NCBI RefSeq assembly: GCF_001540865.1
Contig: NC_033632.1
Coordinates: forward strand, 5,897,629-5,961,628
Direction: 5' to 3'
Length of the DNA: 64,000 nt
Origin: Ananas comosus
Lineage: Eukaryota > Streptophyta > Magnoliopsida > Poales > Bromeliaceae
Shown here: positions 49,761-60,112 of the stretch, in pieces
Layout: each line of letters opens with the position of its first letter
Position numbering within the stretch: position 1 is the stretch's first letter
Made by a program: the position numbers and the translations under genes
Notes under the pieces: model-generated
What the model saw: the letters and a program-made list of their open reading frames with translations, nothing else
What the model was told of the DNA's origin: nothing
The model's database searches: none

Positions 49761-50167
49761 ACCACCGTAGAGTAGAGTATAATTAAGCCATTTTGGCTTC
49801 TACAAACAAATAAAGGAAAGGGCAGGACTAAATTTGAAATGTTTCTAAAATTCAAACCATCTAATACAACAAATCAAGTTTAATGACCGAATGGAAAACT
49901 CAATCGATACTTAGGGACTATTTATGTGATCTAGCCCAACAAAAAATTTATAATTAAATTCGAAGGAAAGGAAAACAAAAGGATACACACTGGTAGCAAG
50001 CATCGATAGGAAGAACCCATCGTACCTATATTTAAAAAAAAAACAACAACAACAACAACATCAACAAAAGAGATACAGAGGAACTAAAATTGAATATGAT
50101 TTTATCTAAAATTAGCAAAATCGTGAATTCAAACATACCACTTGAAATCGATCCCTCTAATCGCCAT
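35747..50167 (-). CDS. SIS3: SIS3-type RING-H2 E3 ubiquitin ligase (eleven exons)
   Basis: Minus-strand exons: 50167-50139, 50025-49987, 46399-46333, 46241-46168, 39898-39760, 39660-39568, 39418-39350, 38176-38060, 37176-37063, 36622-36429 and 35972-35747 (stop TGA). All have GT/AG borders and agreeing phases and total 1,161 bases, giving 386 residues. Predicted membrane helices lie near 14-30, 40-60, 85-112 and 124-144. After WLTRRNAHLVLRAQQG and VPDWTFEAAGQE comes the RING-H2 finger at 235-275: CPICLEEF, CAHNFHVEC and CPRC. These blocks match Arabidopsis SIS3 (SUGAR-INSENSITIVE 3), a membrane RING ligase that promotes sugar responses in seedlings; the Arabidopsis protein is slightly shorter. 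It would pass ubiquitin from an E2 to unknown substrates. Introns 2 and 4 are swollen by repeats. All zinc ligands are present. Confidence 0.95.
36650..36913. mobile_element. Tourist/PIF-Harbinger-like MITE in E3 ligase intron 9
   Basis: The 264-base element starts GGGCGTGCTTGACCCGGCT and ends with the inverse TGGCTTTTGGAG.../GTGCTTG. It is flanked by TTA at 36647-36649 and 36914-36916, the three-base duplication of PIF/Harbinger elements. Interior copies of agcttctg/cagaagct give it secondary structure. The left end has a few additional bases, so the TIR is imperfect. Confidence 0.6.
42236..42365 (+). repeat. Tandem repeat of about 60 bases
   Basis: The core gccatccaaagtgcccctac and caccagtgaagaagtag occurs at 42240 and 42300. 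A shorter third copy (ggccattgaaaatgccccta) follows near 42340. It is imperfect and non-coding. Confidence 0.7.
43071..43450. repeat. Imperfect direct duplication of about 150 bases
   Basis: Segments starting near 43071 (aggattgttgaggtagag) and 43297 (aggaatgttgaggtggag) both continue with tttatgcatcttgaaaagag and later ggaagctcaaa, then catgctaaattttaaaccc-like ends. They are direct repeats in E3 intron 4, just downstream (minus-strand sense) of the nested open frame. Confidence 0.6.
43726..44204 (-). CDS. Hypothetical coiled-coil protein fragment inside E3 intron 4
   Basis: An uninterrupted frame of 159 codons ends in a stop at 43726 and opens at about 44205 beside an acceptor-like ttgtgag, so it looks like a last exon. 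It begins IGPNCVATVAAEGWFVAYID, passes through EIARCWGAPSPDFF and DDSARVAIQRMKAELDLHIK, and ends in a heptad-like charged helix (LLGQFNKLKREHSILRDCYA) and a Ser/Thr tail. I do not recognise the family. The 'DSARvAIqrmK' helix recalls the end of a dsRNA-binding fold, but only weakly. Upstream exons were not found. It shares the strand of the host gene, so it may be a retro- or transposon-carried gene piece. Confidence 0.45.
45157..45165 (-). promoter_or_regulatory. TATA-box-like site
   Basis: The minus strand reads CTATAAATA, a strong plant TATA consensus, with GC-rich DNA upstream (45180-45960) and the coiled-coil open frame about 1 kb downstream. It could drive a nested transcript within intron 4. 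There is no direct evidence of a start site. Confidence 0.3.
45180..45960. other. GC-rich repetitive block in E3 intron 4
   Basis: A GC-rich island in an AT-rich intron. Direct repeats include cgatgcccatcgcaaacaga (about 45579 and 45635) and taggct(g/a)..ataattac/ttattag with (a/c)tatggg (about 45371 and 45499). Several long overlapping frames on both strands are composition artefacts. It may be the promoter or 5' region of the inserted unit, or part of a transposon end. Confidence 0.4.
46646..46905 (+). mobile_element. TRIM-like relic in E3 intron 2
   Basis: TGTTGAATATAAA at 46646 recurs at 46848, with ccgttctc / actgttctc at equal offset, as short LTRs. Between them lie a primer-site-like TGATATTAGAGC (46727; ten of twelve to the initiator-Met site), gaggtctcgaattcgaatc and a purine tract aaaggagag just before the second copy. 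Ends are eroded and no target duplication was seen. Confidence 0.5.
46911..47122. repeat. Near-perfect 106-base tandem duplication
   Basis: 46911-47016 and 47017-47122 differ at about one position (acatgcc versus acatgtc). They carry ttcttgatttgcaggattaa and cttaattagtgtagtaatc. The near identity implies a very recent duplication, or a collapsed or expanded assembly, within intron 2 of the E3 gene. Confidence 0.9.
47733..48291. mobile_element. MITE in a TA microsatellite, carrying a nested hAT-type MITE
   Basis: The outer element follows a (TA)n run ending at 47731 and precedes another at 48293. It resembles the MITE at 48611 (gtgggccc...gggttgagtgggt, gatctaacg). Inside, 47783-48105 starts caaggatttaag and ends, inverted, caaggttttaag. 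It has GTGCCGGCACGG-like subterminal motifs and flanks CTTGTAAG / CGTGTAAG (seven of eight), a hAT-type signature. Confidence 0.65.
48318..48541. mobile_element. MITE between microsatellites, E3 intron 2
   Basis: Ends ttgagctataatatttttaa and, inverted, ttgagctagaatactctcaa form imperfect inverted repeats around 'ccattggtgcttttag' and its repeat near the other end. It lies between a (TA)n tract (to about 48317) and a (CT)n then (TA)n tract (48544-48605). Confidence 0.55.
48611..48861. mobile_element. MITE with GGCTACTATACT ends, E3 intron 2
   Basis: It starts aggctactatactcttatga and ends with the inverse (agtatagtagcc at 48848-48859; cttatgagtata near 48815). TA tracts lie on both sides. 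No coding capacity. Confidence 0.75.
48898..49141. mobile_element. MITE with AGAGCTACTATGCTATCGGA ends, E3 intron 2
   Basis: The left end agagctactatgctatcgga and the inverted right end agagctattatactatcgga match at nearly all positions over about 28 bases. TA-rich tracts flank both sides, which suggests insertion at TA targets or growth of TA tracts at the edges. Confidence 0.85.
49168..49758. mobile_element. Fold-back element with long inverted arms and an A run
   Basis: The left arm (about 49168-49290, ...gatgatagagtttccaaata...ttgaacatgatcta) is matched inverted by the right arm (about 49693 back to 49570, ...tatgatagagctttcaaatc...cgaacatgatcta). An uninterrupted A run of about 51 (49708-49758) follows closely. 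It is non-coding. Confidence 0.7.
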
Positions 50168-50335
50168 GGAACCTAGGGTTTCTTCACATAAACCCTAGAT
50201 CCGCTCGAAGAATCGGATCCATTTGGGGGAATTGGTTATCGAGGGGAATTGGAGATCGAGAGATCGAACAAACCCTCCAGAGACGGGCTCGCCTTGGATC
50301 GACCAACGAGGCTCCGCGAAGTCTCTAATCGGAGT

Positions 50336-50359
50336 AGAGAGAGAGAGAGAGAGAGAGAG
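50336..50359. repeat. (GA)n microsatellite in the 5' region of the E3 gene
   Basis: About twelve GA units, read as (CT)n on the transcribed minus strand, about 170-190 bases upstream of the ATG at 50167. CT runs are common in plant 5' leaders. A TATA box could not be placed with confidence. Confidence 0.8.
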
Positions 50360-50458
50360 TGCGTGCGGTGGGGGAGAATAAAGGCGTGAGATGGCCGTTA
50401 CTAGTGGGAAAAAAAAAAAAAATGTCATATGTCATGTTTTAAAAAGAATCGAGAAACT

Positions 50459-50618
50459 GACGCTCCTAAAGAAAGTGACAAAAGATTTGATGATTGATAT
50501 CTGAAATTTTAAATTTGAATTTTAATTGATTGGTATTTTCAACTAAGTTTCTTTTTTAATAAAATAAATGAAACGGATAGGCGGGTAGCGTACTATCTAT
50601 CTCTCTTAAAAAAAAAAA
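50459..50618 (+). mobile_element. tRNA-derived SINE, copy 3, diverged
   Basis: It aligns to the copies at 7190 and 33041: gaaagtgacaaaagatttgatgatt, an eroded B-box region, and the tail aaataaatgaaacggatagg...gcgtactatctatctctct before an A run (about 50608-50618). The internal promoter boxes are mutated. Confidence 0.7.
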
Positions 50619-51127
50619 TTTAACGAGTGACCTGATAAATATCTATAGACTACTATTAATATCCATAACTTTAATCCACATGGAATATATTTTTTAAAAA
50701 TTTTGATTCTGCTTCTCTCATTAAAATGGTTCTTTCTTGTTTGTTGAATCAATTTTTTTTTTGCTTAAATTGGTTCAGTATTTTCTTCTTATTTTTTTTA
50801 TTGAATCGGTTCACGGTACCTTTTTTTTTCTTTTCCTCTCTCGACTCTTAGGCCCGTTTTATTTTTTTATAATTATTTATTTCTTCCATCGTGTCTCTTT
50901 CAAACCCAACACTCTCCATGCCTCTCCGCCTTCTTTAGTTACCGCATCTTTATCTCCCTCACCTTTCATCTCTCCATCTTCTAATGACGTTTCAATAATT
51001 TACACTTTTTTCTTTATTTATAGGAACTATTTTTCATTTAGGGATCAATCTTCTTTGCGATCTAAAAACAACGAATAGCAGAAGTGGTAACAACAGTGGC
51101 TGAGGAGGCGGCAGTGGTGGACATGGT

Positions 51128-51379
51128 GGCAGTGGCGTAGAGTTCCATCTTCTAGACAATGTTTTGGCGCTAATGCCCACGGATCCCTACGAGCACATGG
51201 ATTTGGTGAGGAAAATCTCATCCATGTTTATCGCTTGTAGGGTTTCAAAGCTCGAGATCAAGGTGTGGAGGTTGAGGCTGAGGCAAAGAGTAGTGGAGAA
51301 GGACTTTCTTATAATCGAGATCCAGGAGAAGCTCTCCCACCGCCTTCAAATATTTCAATATATCGACACACGTCTTTGA
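51128..51379 (+). pseudogene. Exon fragment of an At4g15545-like coiled-coil protein gene
   Basis: The frame reads GVEFHLLDNVLALMPTDPYE, then HMDLVRKISSMFIACRVSKL, then LRQRVVEKDFLIIEIQEKLS, and ends at a stop after YIDTRL. The block 'vLalmPTDPyEqlDlarKI-s-a---Rvs-Le' followed by a Lys/Glu-rich coiled coil is that of plant proteins like Arabidopsis At4g15545 (function unknown). Only the first-exon part is present and many conserved positions are changed. No start codon, promoter or following exons were seen. Probably a captured or duplicated gene fragment, non-functional. Confidence 0.65.
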
Positions 51380-54300
51380 ACGTCTTTTGACTAGAATGTA
51401 AGCTCGAACTCATTTTTCTTGACACAAATTATTGATTTTCTAACCTAACGCCACCGCCGCCTCAACTGCATCATCCGTTGGTTCGACCGCATGTATGCCG
51501 TTGACGTTGTCCCCAAACGAATTCCTTGGTTCTAAAACCCCATCTAAGAACACCACAATGTTGCATACTAGATAATGGCTTTTTAGATTATATATGCTAA
51601 CTATTTTGTCCTCTTTCTGCAGTTATTTAAGTTTTTTCTAAGATTATCTCCAAATATGTTTGTAAAAAATGAAGCATCACTAATTATATATTATCTTAGT
51701 ATCTGTTTCTTTCGTATGGAGAATCAGTGGATGGAGTTCATGTTTAATGTATACTTATCTTCTTTATATGTTATATTTTACAAGTTAAAGAGTGAAAACT
51801 TTGATATCCAATTCATACCAAACTAATTAGAAACAAGTTATTGCCGTCATTTATTTATTATTCTTTTGAGGAGGGAAGATGCATGAAAGTAGGGTTTTTA
51901 TCATAGAGGTCTTCTTCTTAAAGATGCATGACAGCTTATCATAAAGGTTTTCTTCTTACTCTTTTAATTTAAATGCTTCTTTGAATTTGATAGCGCGTTT
52001 AAATAGATCGTGCATTGTTGAAGAAAGTAAGAAATTGTGCAATTATTGTCAGTTATTTTTTTATTATGATTAATGTTTATATAGTTTAACAAATTCTAGA
52101 AAAAGTTTGCAAAGCAGAAAACCTTAGGCATATTTCATATTTAGAGTCAGGTGATTGATTAAAGTGCTATATGTAACATTTCTCGATTGTCTTACAAATT
52201 AATCCAAGCATTTTTTTTTGGCCGGATCAACTATATTTTTTCTTTGATGGTTGTTTTATGGAATGCTCATTGTAGAGTAAATCGCAGTAGATCTACAGTT
52301 GCTGCTTCTCCTTTAATTGCTGCTCTCTTAGCTCTTTTTGAGCCTCAAATGCAAATATTTTATTTTATTATATCTGATTTTTTTTATTCAAATTTATCCT
52401 TCAAGTTTTTTTAATCTGGTTTAGTTGGTTCATTAAAAGATCACCTTTTAAATGATCATATCCCCTATTTTATTCTTTTAGAAATATAAAAATCTAACTT
52501 TTTCATCAATTTATCACATTAGTAAAATTAGGTACCGAAATATGCTGAATTAGATGGTAGTGCCCTCATTCACGGTCAGTTTCAAAACTTGCTTTTTGTT
52601 ACCTTTTCTGATACTTATTTGTTGTTTATACAGTTTGTATAGTATTTTTTTTTGCTTTTACAGTTCGTAGTTATAAATTTGGGAAGTATATGTGTTAGCT
52701 ATTGGTTTTGAAATTTTGAAAAAAAAAAGACTTTTTTTAATTCCAGTAGTTAAACTTTTAGATTCACATAGGTATTGTATTTGGTGAAGTTAGTTTGAAT
52801 TTAATTGCTTTGTTGTTGGTAAAAATTGTTTTCTTTGATAGAATATAGGAGATGTTTTATGACTTTCTTTCATCTTTGATTTGAATTAGAGTAGGGTGAT
52901 TCAATTTAATGTATGTTTTCACACTAAAAAAATATATCTTTTGATGATGAATAGATTAAAATTTGGGTTGGATCTTTAGATCACCATTATTTTTTATTAA
53001 GAAATTTAGATTTGTTATTTCTTTTGAATTTATGGATATTATTTTCTATCTCCCCAAATATAATATGCTTCTAGTGATACTATTCTTTTTTAAATGTACC
53101 TATTTATATTAATAAGATTAAAAAGTGGGAACTTGATTTGAATATGTTTCTTGACCTAAATTTATAACAATCAATGACTATTATTAGCGAACATAACTAT
53201 TAATGTTAATATATAATTTTGTTTAGTTGAACAAAATAACTCATTCAAAATAATTAGTAGTTAAGAATGCATTGAACAAAAAATTAAAAACTGAGGGACT
53301 TATTTCTAACCAACTTTATAACTAAAAGGTTCTTAGTACATTATTATATGTAAAATAAATAGGGGGGAGAGAGCTCTATGTTGGCACTAAGGACTTCTCA
53401 AAAGATAGCCATGTATATTTTGAGATTTGCTAAATGTTGTTTTGTAATTCTTTGTTATATTTTCAAAATTTGCCATATTTTCAGGCATTAAATAATGCCG
53501 GCCGGCATTTCCGAGCATTAAAAGTTGCCGATCAGGATTGTACCTACAGCCAATACGGGCATTTAATGTCATTGCGGATTGCCAGAAATTGGTGGTGTAC
53601 AGTCCGATCTGCTGCATCCGAGCATTAAATAGTGTAGTGGACCTTCTTCTCTCCCCACATCTCTCTCTCTATTCTTCTCTCTCTCTCTCTCTCTCTCTCT
53701 CCGACGCCGTCTGGTTCTCTACTGACATAGGCACGTTGCTTGCGATGGCGCTCTGCCTACCTTCCTCACTCTATCCTACTATAAAAAAGTCGTCGGATGG
53801 GAAGCTCTATGTCCACTTTCTTTCAAGTTGCAACCTTCTTCTTCCTCCTGCTAGCTTTTTTTTCTTGTTTGCAACCTACCTTTAAAAAAAGGAAGTCAGG
53901 TGCTCTCACTCTTTAATTGTATCGATATTGATTAATGCTCGGGTGCTTTCGTATTGCCATGCCTACTGTGTAATAGCATGCTATGATTTTTCGCGTTTCT
54001 TTATTTTGTTGTTTTCTCTTTATTTTTGATATAGCTGATACGCTTGGACTGTTATTTTTTTTAAAAAAAATTTGCTACTTCATATGTACCATGTTTCTAC
54101 TTTGGCAATTTTTTTGAATTTTTGCAATCATTTTGGTCTCTAAACTTATTAGGTGAAGCCTGAAAAGAAAAAATTAATAGAAACAACATTTCACAAATCA
54201 AAGAATGAATCAAAATTTTGGGTACTTACGTAGAGATAGTTCTTTACCGATTTTGAAATTTTGACATTGTTTAAAGGGTTAGTGGGTAAGAAATATTAAG

Positions 54301-54629
54301 CTTATTTTTTTTTTCCAATGCAACACTCTTTTTTTGGTATTTCTATTGTCATTACAGATATCTGGATTAGAAATTTTGGCATTAAAAATGGAATTAATAG
54401 GAAGTTGTTCTAGTCTTCGCTCTACTGGATGCGATTTGTTTACTAGAAGTTCTTATTTGCTCACTTTTCTACTAGTCCTATTGCTTTACTTATGTTATTT
54501 TTGGTTACCATTGCTTGCTATTTTCTTTATTTTCCTGCATATCTAAGTTGCTTACTCTTGGAATTACCCTAATTGGTACATTAGGGATTTGACTACTGCA
54601 CCGTTGCCTTACATGAAAGAGTTGATGGG
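51380..54629. other. AT-rich intergenic DNA
   Basis: Mostly T-rich sequence. At about 53490-53630 the unit gcattaaa recurs amid gccggccggcattt; similar wording occurs at 19497. A (CT)n run lies at 53675-53700. Short frames such as 53538-53885 and 54334-54546 show no conserved domains. No gene is supported. Confidence 0.45.
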
Positions 54630-55947
54630 GGGTAATATACCGAACTTCTACAATTATGAAGTTTTGGTGGGAATAGCTTAAAAAGCTAATAAAATAGTTC
54701 CGGTGAAGTTTGAAGAGTATTCAAGTGTTTTCGACGCAAACCGGGCGCGAAAACAAACTTCGAAATACTAAATCCGTTAAAGTTGCAGATTTTGTATTGA
54801 GTATCGATACTGAAAATTGGGTACCGGTACGCAATACAAAATGAGAGAAGTGAGCTTTCGGATTTTGAGGAACCAAACTTGCGTACCGATACTAATTTCG
54901 TACTGAGTACCGGTACTGGAAACTAGATACCGGTATGCAATAGAAAACTTGGGAATCTAACATTCGGGTCTTGAGGAACTGGATTCGGGGTACCGGAACT
55001 AGATGCCCGAATACCAGTACGCGGACTCGAGTACCGGTACGCAATATTCTGAAACTTAGTTTTGAGGGGTGTTTTGCTAATTTCATAAAGGTGCTTTATA
55101 TAAGAGGAGCCCACTCCCTTTTCTTTTCTGAAACACACACACACGCACACAGGGAGGGACAAAGAGATGCTTCTCTCTCTCATTTCTTCTTCATCTTCTT
55201 CTTCTCTAATTGTCGAGAGCTTGAGGGATCAAGCTAGAAGGAAGAATTTGAAGGTAGAGAGCTTTCTTCTTGAGTAAGAAGAAGAGGAAAAGCTTTGGCA
55301 AAGGTGAGTTTTGGAATTTGAGATTAGGGTTTTAAGTTTAATCCTTGGCCTTGGGATTTTAGCAAACCCTAGGTAAATCTAGACCATAAATAGTGGGATT
55401 TACCGTGAGCTTTGGAATTTTTCTCTAGTTTTGAAAAAATCCTAGGTTGAAAAAGAAATTTTCTTATGGAGGGTTTTAAAAATATTTTAACCCTTTAAAC
55501 CTTAATTGAGGGTTTGGAAATCATGTTGGAAAGCTTGATTTCAAGAGAAAAAAATCAATGAGAGATTTGAAAATGGTAACGAATGGACCTCTTCTATATG
55601 ACAAGGAATACTTGGGATCGAGCTTGGAGATTCAAGAAAATTGGCCCAATTGCAAGTGCCTATAAGCAATTGGGAGCACTACAAGGTAGGCTGTGCTTTA
55701 CAGAAGTTATTAGGTCACTTCCATGCCAAAGAGTAAAGTTTAATAATTGTATTACTTGTTGATGCATGTATGTAATGGTAGGTTAATTGGTAAATATGAA
55801 GGTATGAATCATATGTTACTAGAATAATTAACTACCATGGAATCGGAACAATAGGCATGTGAGACACATAAGTATGTATGTATATGTATGCCTAGGTGTG
55901 GACATTGAACATTGGTTGAATTTCACTAGGGACATTAGTAAACTCAA

Positions 55948-57796
55948 TGTCACGCACCGGATTACTCGTTTCGTCCGGCACGCCGACAAATCCGCCGTTT
56001 ACGAAGTGATAGTTGTACTTGTACCTGTAATCACACAACACTACAACCAGTAGTATAGAGCTGCTAAAAAGAAAACATATATATAAATAACAACGGTTTA
56101 CTATACATACATAGTATCCTGATACAAAAATACTCGCTCCAGCGAGAAACTAACATCAGTATGTAAATGAACCAAAAACTATAACTACCTGTAGCTGGTA
56201 AGTCTCTAGATTAGCAGTAAAACGGGAAGGGATCTAACTCGCGACTCCCTTTCCACGATCTGAATCAGCAACAGCAGCAGCCGAAGAAGAAGGCTCTGCA
56301 AAAGATTCCAACAACTAGGTGTGAGAACTACTGCAAAAAGGAGTAGTCCTCAGTGGGTACCGCTACCGACCTCAAGGGCTCACCCACCAAGTCTATAGAT
56401 GTATGCTCAAAGATAGTAAAGGAAGCTGAAACAAATCTACAGCTATATGCCACTGTACTATCACAATCCAACACTAACTATCTGTAGAAAATGCAAATCC
56501 TGATCCAATCTCACTAAGGACTGTGAGCACACCTGTCCCACCTGTCGAAGCTACACTAACCGCCGCCACGCTAGGTCGTCAGTGGAGAGCAAGTCCAAAC
56601 AGGACAAACTGATATTAACGCAAAAGTACTAAGCCCGACTCCAAAGTGGCACTCGTGGGTGCTACCGAACCGAGTATGCAAGCGTGTCTCTGCCGAGCTC
56701 AATCAGGCTCTCACAGGCTGTAATCCAAGTAGAAAGGTTTCACTAGTCTAACAACCATAATCTACATACCCTCGGCACAATCTGATGCAAAAACTACAAA
56801 CTGGGTCCACCGTCAACCACAATGGCACCCGACAGTCCGGAACAATCTGCACACTACTGTAAAAATACGCTCGGCATCTCAGCACCAGCGTAAATACATT
56901 TTACACTATTCTGGGTATCCACCACCAACAAACTGCGGCGATACAAACAAATTACGGCTCCTAGAGCTAAATTTGATAGTTTGAGCAAATGACAGTATAG
57001 AATCGTTAGTTTTCTCCTAAGTCAAATCTAAGTCCAAAATGTATAATTTAGCTAATATTCTAAGCTCCAATTCAGATTTAAAAATATGCAAATCAAAGAA
57101 CCAAGCTACTAAACATGCTAAACGAAGCCAAAAACACACGCTGTCAACATATAGGCTTAGGAGGTAATTCCAAGAATTCCGGTAAGCATATCATTAATCC
57201 ACCTTGAAACGCTAATCCAAATCCGGCGAGAAGTCGATAGGAGAGGAACCACGCACTCGCCCGGCCTCCAACGACGCAACTATGATGCACGCGTACTTGA
57301 ACGGCCCCCCGGCACGACGTCGGCGTCAATCCGAACTCCACTCGAAGCCTCCACCAACCGTACGGATCCACCCTAGAGAGAGAGAAAAGCAGCAACCAAA
57401 ACACTCTCTCTCTGCCTCTCTAACAATATATAAAAGGTAAGGATAAGGGTGAAGTCCACGAGGTAGCAGTTTACCAAAAAGCCCCTCACTTACCCTGGAG
57501 TACCGGTACCAGGCCGATGCCATACCAGTACCCCGCATCAGCCTTCGCAACCCGAAAGCAGCAAACAGAAATTCTATATAAAGGTACCAGTACTCCCCTG
57601 CGTGGTACCGGTACTGAATGCTGAAAATCTGCAATTTGCAGATTTCAGTGCTAAATTCATGCTCTCGCGTCACACTGAGTCCGTTTTACGTCTATTTCGC
57701 GCTAACGCGACTCGAACTTGTCCCGACACTCTCCAGATGTGTCGACAAGCCTCAGATGCTGTAATTCCACAGCTGTTGGCTACCAGGGATACTACA
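55948..57796 (-). mobile_element. Gypsy-type solo LTR (family A/B)
   Basis: It starts tgtcacgcaccggattac and ends gggatactaca on the plus strand. The exact five-base target duplication CTCAA lies at 55943-55947 and 57797-57801. It is 1,849 bases, homologous to the interrupted copy at 27100-31742, with ggtaccggtac motifs near the 57500 side. No interior gene, so a solo LTR inserted in the larger LTR at 54630-59760. Confidence 0.9.
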
Positions 57797-58146
57797 CTCA
57801 ACAAAGACTAGATGTCATGAAATCATGAATCTTAAGCGTGGACAAATAGGATAAGAAAGAACATGATTGGGTATTAAACCTAGTGTCATTGAACATAGGT
57901 TAGAAAAAAAAAATATAGTGATAGGAAGACCACTTGTATTGGAATGTCATTAAACCTAGAGTCGAGTAAACCTAGGTGGGAAAGACATAGGACCTAGTGT
58001 TGTTGAACCTAGGTTGTGAAACATAGTGGTAGGATGACCATTTGGACATGTGAACATAAACCTAGAGAGGTCGACAATATAGGGTAAAAGATGAACCCTT
58101 GAGACTTGGGAAATAAGTTCCGGAATCCCTAGACTGGTACTTATGG

Positions 58147-58320
58147 GTATGTTGGTTCTCTTTGCCTGGCAACTAATGTGTGGCTGTGGGTATGTTGGTT
58201 CTCCTTGCCCGGCAATGATTCATGATTACAGGCATGTTGGTTCTTCTCACCCGATAAGCGACTTATGGTCAAGGATATGTTGGTATTTTCTTGCCTGATG
58301 GATGACCTATAGTCGAGTGG
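58147..58320 (+). repeat. Imperfect tandem repeat within the gypsy LTR
   Basis: Four copies of ggtatgttggttctccttgc plus 'ccggcaa'-like sequence, spaced about 45-60 bases. The other long LTR of this type also has a tandem region at 28915-28970 (ggggaggctactgcacc). Confidence 0.65.
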
Positions 58321-58497
58321 ATTTAAAGCTAAGGTGCATGTGAGACGTGCTTCTCCTCAAGCCTGGACAATGAGTGATAGTCTGTTGATGATTGACTCAA
58401 GAGTGAGTCAAGTGGTTTAGCTTAGCTAAGGAAAGAGAAATCTTAAGAGCAGATTGAAAATAAGATGGATAGTGAAATAGAAAGTAGAAAAGCGGAG

Positions 58498-59163
58498 TGT
58501 TATGCACCGTTTTCTCCAACCGTTGACTCGGTCAAAGATCTCCTTCGGGATGCGTGCGAGAAGTGGATACAGCTATACGCGGTGACCCTCGAAGTCTCCA
58601 CCTTTCGACTGCTCAAGCGACTCGGCTGATGAGAGATCGGATCAGCCAGGTTCGAACCTTCCATAATAAAATCAGTTTGGCTGAATGAGCCGAATAGGAG
58701 TTTGCATAGGGATTTTGTCGGCTGATGAGCTGAATAGCCTTTATATATTAAAACTTAATCGGAAAATCCGTACAAAAGAGAGTGTGCCTGTAAGACATAC
58801 AAACTCTAGAAAATCTAACTTATAGACTACTCCTAGAAAAGACAGTAAATGTAGGAAAGGAAAGATTACAAATAGACTACTCCTAGAAAAGCAAAGAAAA
58901 TGCATGAAAATAGAAAGATGGTCTTCTGTTCACTGGAAAAAGACCCCTCCTTCAGGCGTTACTTGCTTATTTATTCTCCGGGCATTGTTGTTCAGTTATG
59001 TACACTTGGCCACTTCCCTGATTTCGCGGGCCACTATAAGCCGATTCTAACCGCTCAAACCGCTTGCAGTTATACTGTAATTTATTTTATATTCCCGGTG
59101 CACCAGCTGGCAAGCCGGGCGTCAATTCTCCACGTGTCATTTTCCTTTTTATTGGCGCTAACA
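58498..59163. mobile_element. Candidate solo LTR of another family
   Basis: It is bounded by TGTTATGCACCG and GGCGCTAACA, an inverted TGTTA/TAACA pair as in copia LTRs. Its composition differs from the surrounding LTR and it contains repeats such as atagactactcctagaaaag (twice). The flanking five-mers (CGGAG / GGTAG) do not match, so the limits are provisional. Confidence 0.35.
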
Positions 59164-59768
59164 GGTAGATCTACTTGCATGATTTTTATTATCGCATTTA
59201 TTTGAGGCATAAGTATGATATTTATTATTGCATATAGTATATGTTTATATGTTGGACTAACTTACTTATGTTGCCTCCTTTGAACCTGATGGGTCGATCT
59301 CTTTCCTTGGTGGTCGTATCCACTGGGAACTATGTTTATAGTTCTCAAACCCCATGTTTTTCAGGTTCACACATGAGCGATGCGGCAGTGCGAGGTAAGG
59401 GAGTAGCTCAGTAGATAGCACCCTACCACTTGTGACCAGAAATAGATGTACTCCTGGATCTATATAGGCTAAGGGCATTGAAGACAAAAGAGAAGAAAAT
59501 GTATTCAAAGTTAATTGTATTTGGAAAGAAAAAATGTTATATGTAATATGAATGTGACGAATGCTTGTAATAGCATAGTATTTATTTTTATGATTATACA
59601 ATCTATGTATGAATTCTATTTCTGTTTGAAATGTTTTGAATTGTATGGATTGTGACACCTTAGACGAACAGGAAAAACTTTGTCCGTTCGGCGGGTCTGG
59701 CGCACGTGCCCGTGCGGGACTTCTTCCACCTAATTGGGGAAAGGACAGCGGGGCGTGATAGACTAAGA

Positions 59769-59780
59769 TAATATCATAGC
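59769..59780 (+). other. Degenerate primer-binding site
   Basis: taatatcatagc, eight bases after the LTR end, matches nine of twelve bases of the initiator-Met primer site TGGTATCAGAGC used by many plant gypsy elements. The differences are partly C-to-T or G-to-A type. Confidence 0.4.
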
Positions 59781-60112
59781 GTAGAAATGGTTTAGATGGA
59801 CCTAAGAGACCCTAAGATGGATAACCATAAGGACCTAGGCTCACAATAGACAAGTACTTGTGGCATGTGGCGAAAGGGCAATCAATTAGGTCAAGTGATG
59901 TATGCCTCTAATAAGATGTCAGAGGTAGATTCAATATGTGATCTATTCTCAGCCGAAGGTGTTCATGTTGGGGGTTGACAAGATAAAACCGAGTGATAAG
60001 AATAGGCGCCCTTGTATGACTTTCGCCTGATTTGGGTTTGTGTCTGTATTAATTATTGTACTTGGCTTAGAAGGTCGAGAATTTGATCGATATTGTCGTG
60101 TTTTAGGAAAAT

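Larger units (their letters stand above)
54630..59760 (+). mobile_element. Long gypsy-type LTR, interrupted by a solo LTR
   Basis: It ends gcggggcgtgata at 59760, immediately followed by a primer-site-like motif (59769) and a gag relic, so it is the 5' LTR of a plus-sense gypsy element. The start near 54630 (ggtaatataccgaac) is estimated by likeness to the complement of the LTR at 28188-30827. Shared traits are gtaccggtac motifs (54820-55045) and a TATA-like tttatataagagg (about 55093). Without the insertion at 55948-57801 it is about 3.3 kb. No 3' LTR is visible. Confidence 0.6.

Noticed and set aside
49634..49855. Poly-Phe membrane-like frame
   Set aside because: It is the translation of a run of about 51 A on the opposite strand.
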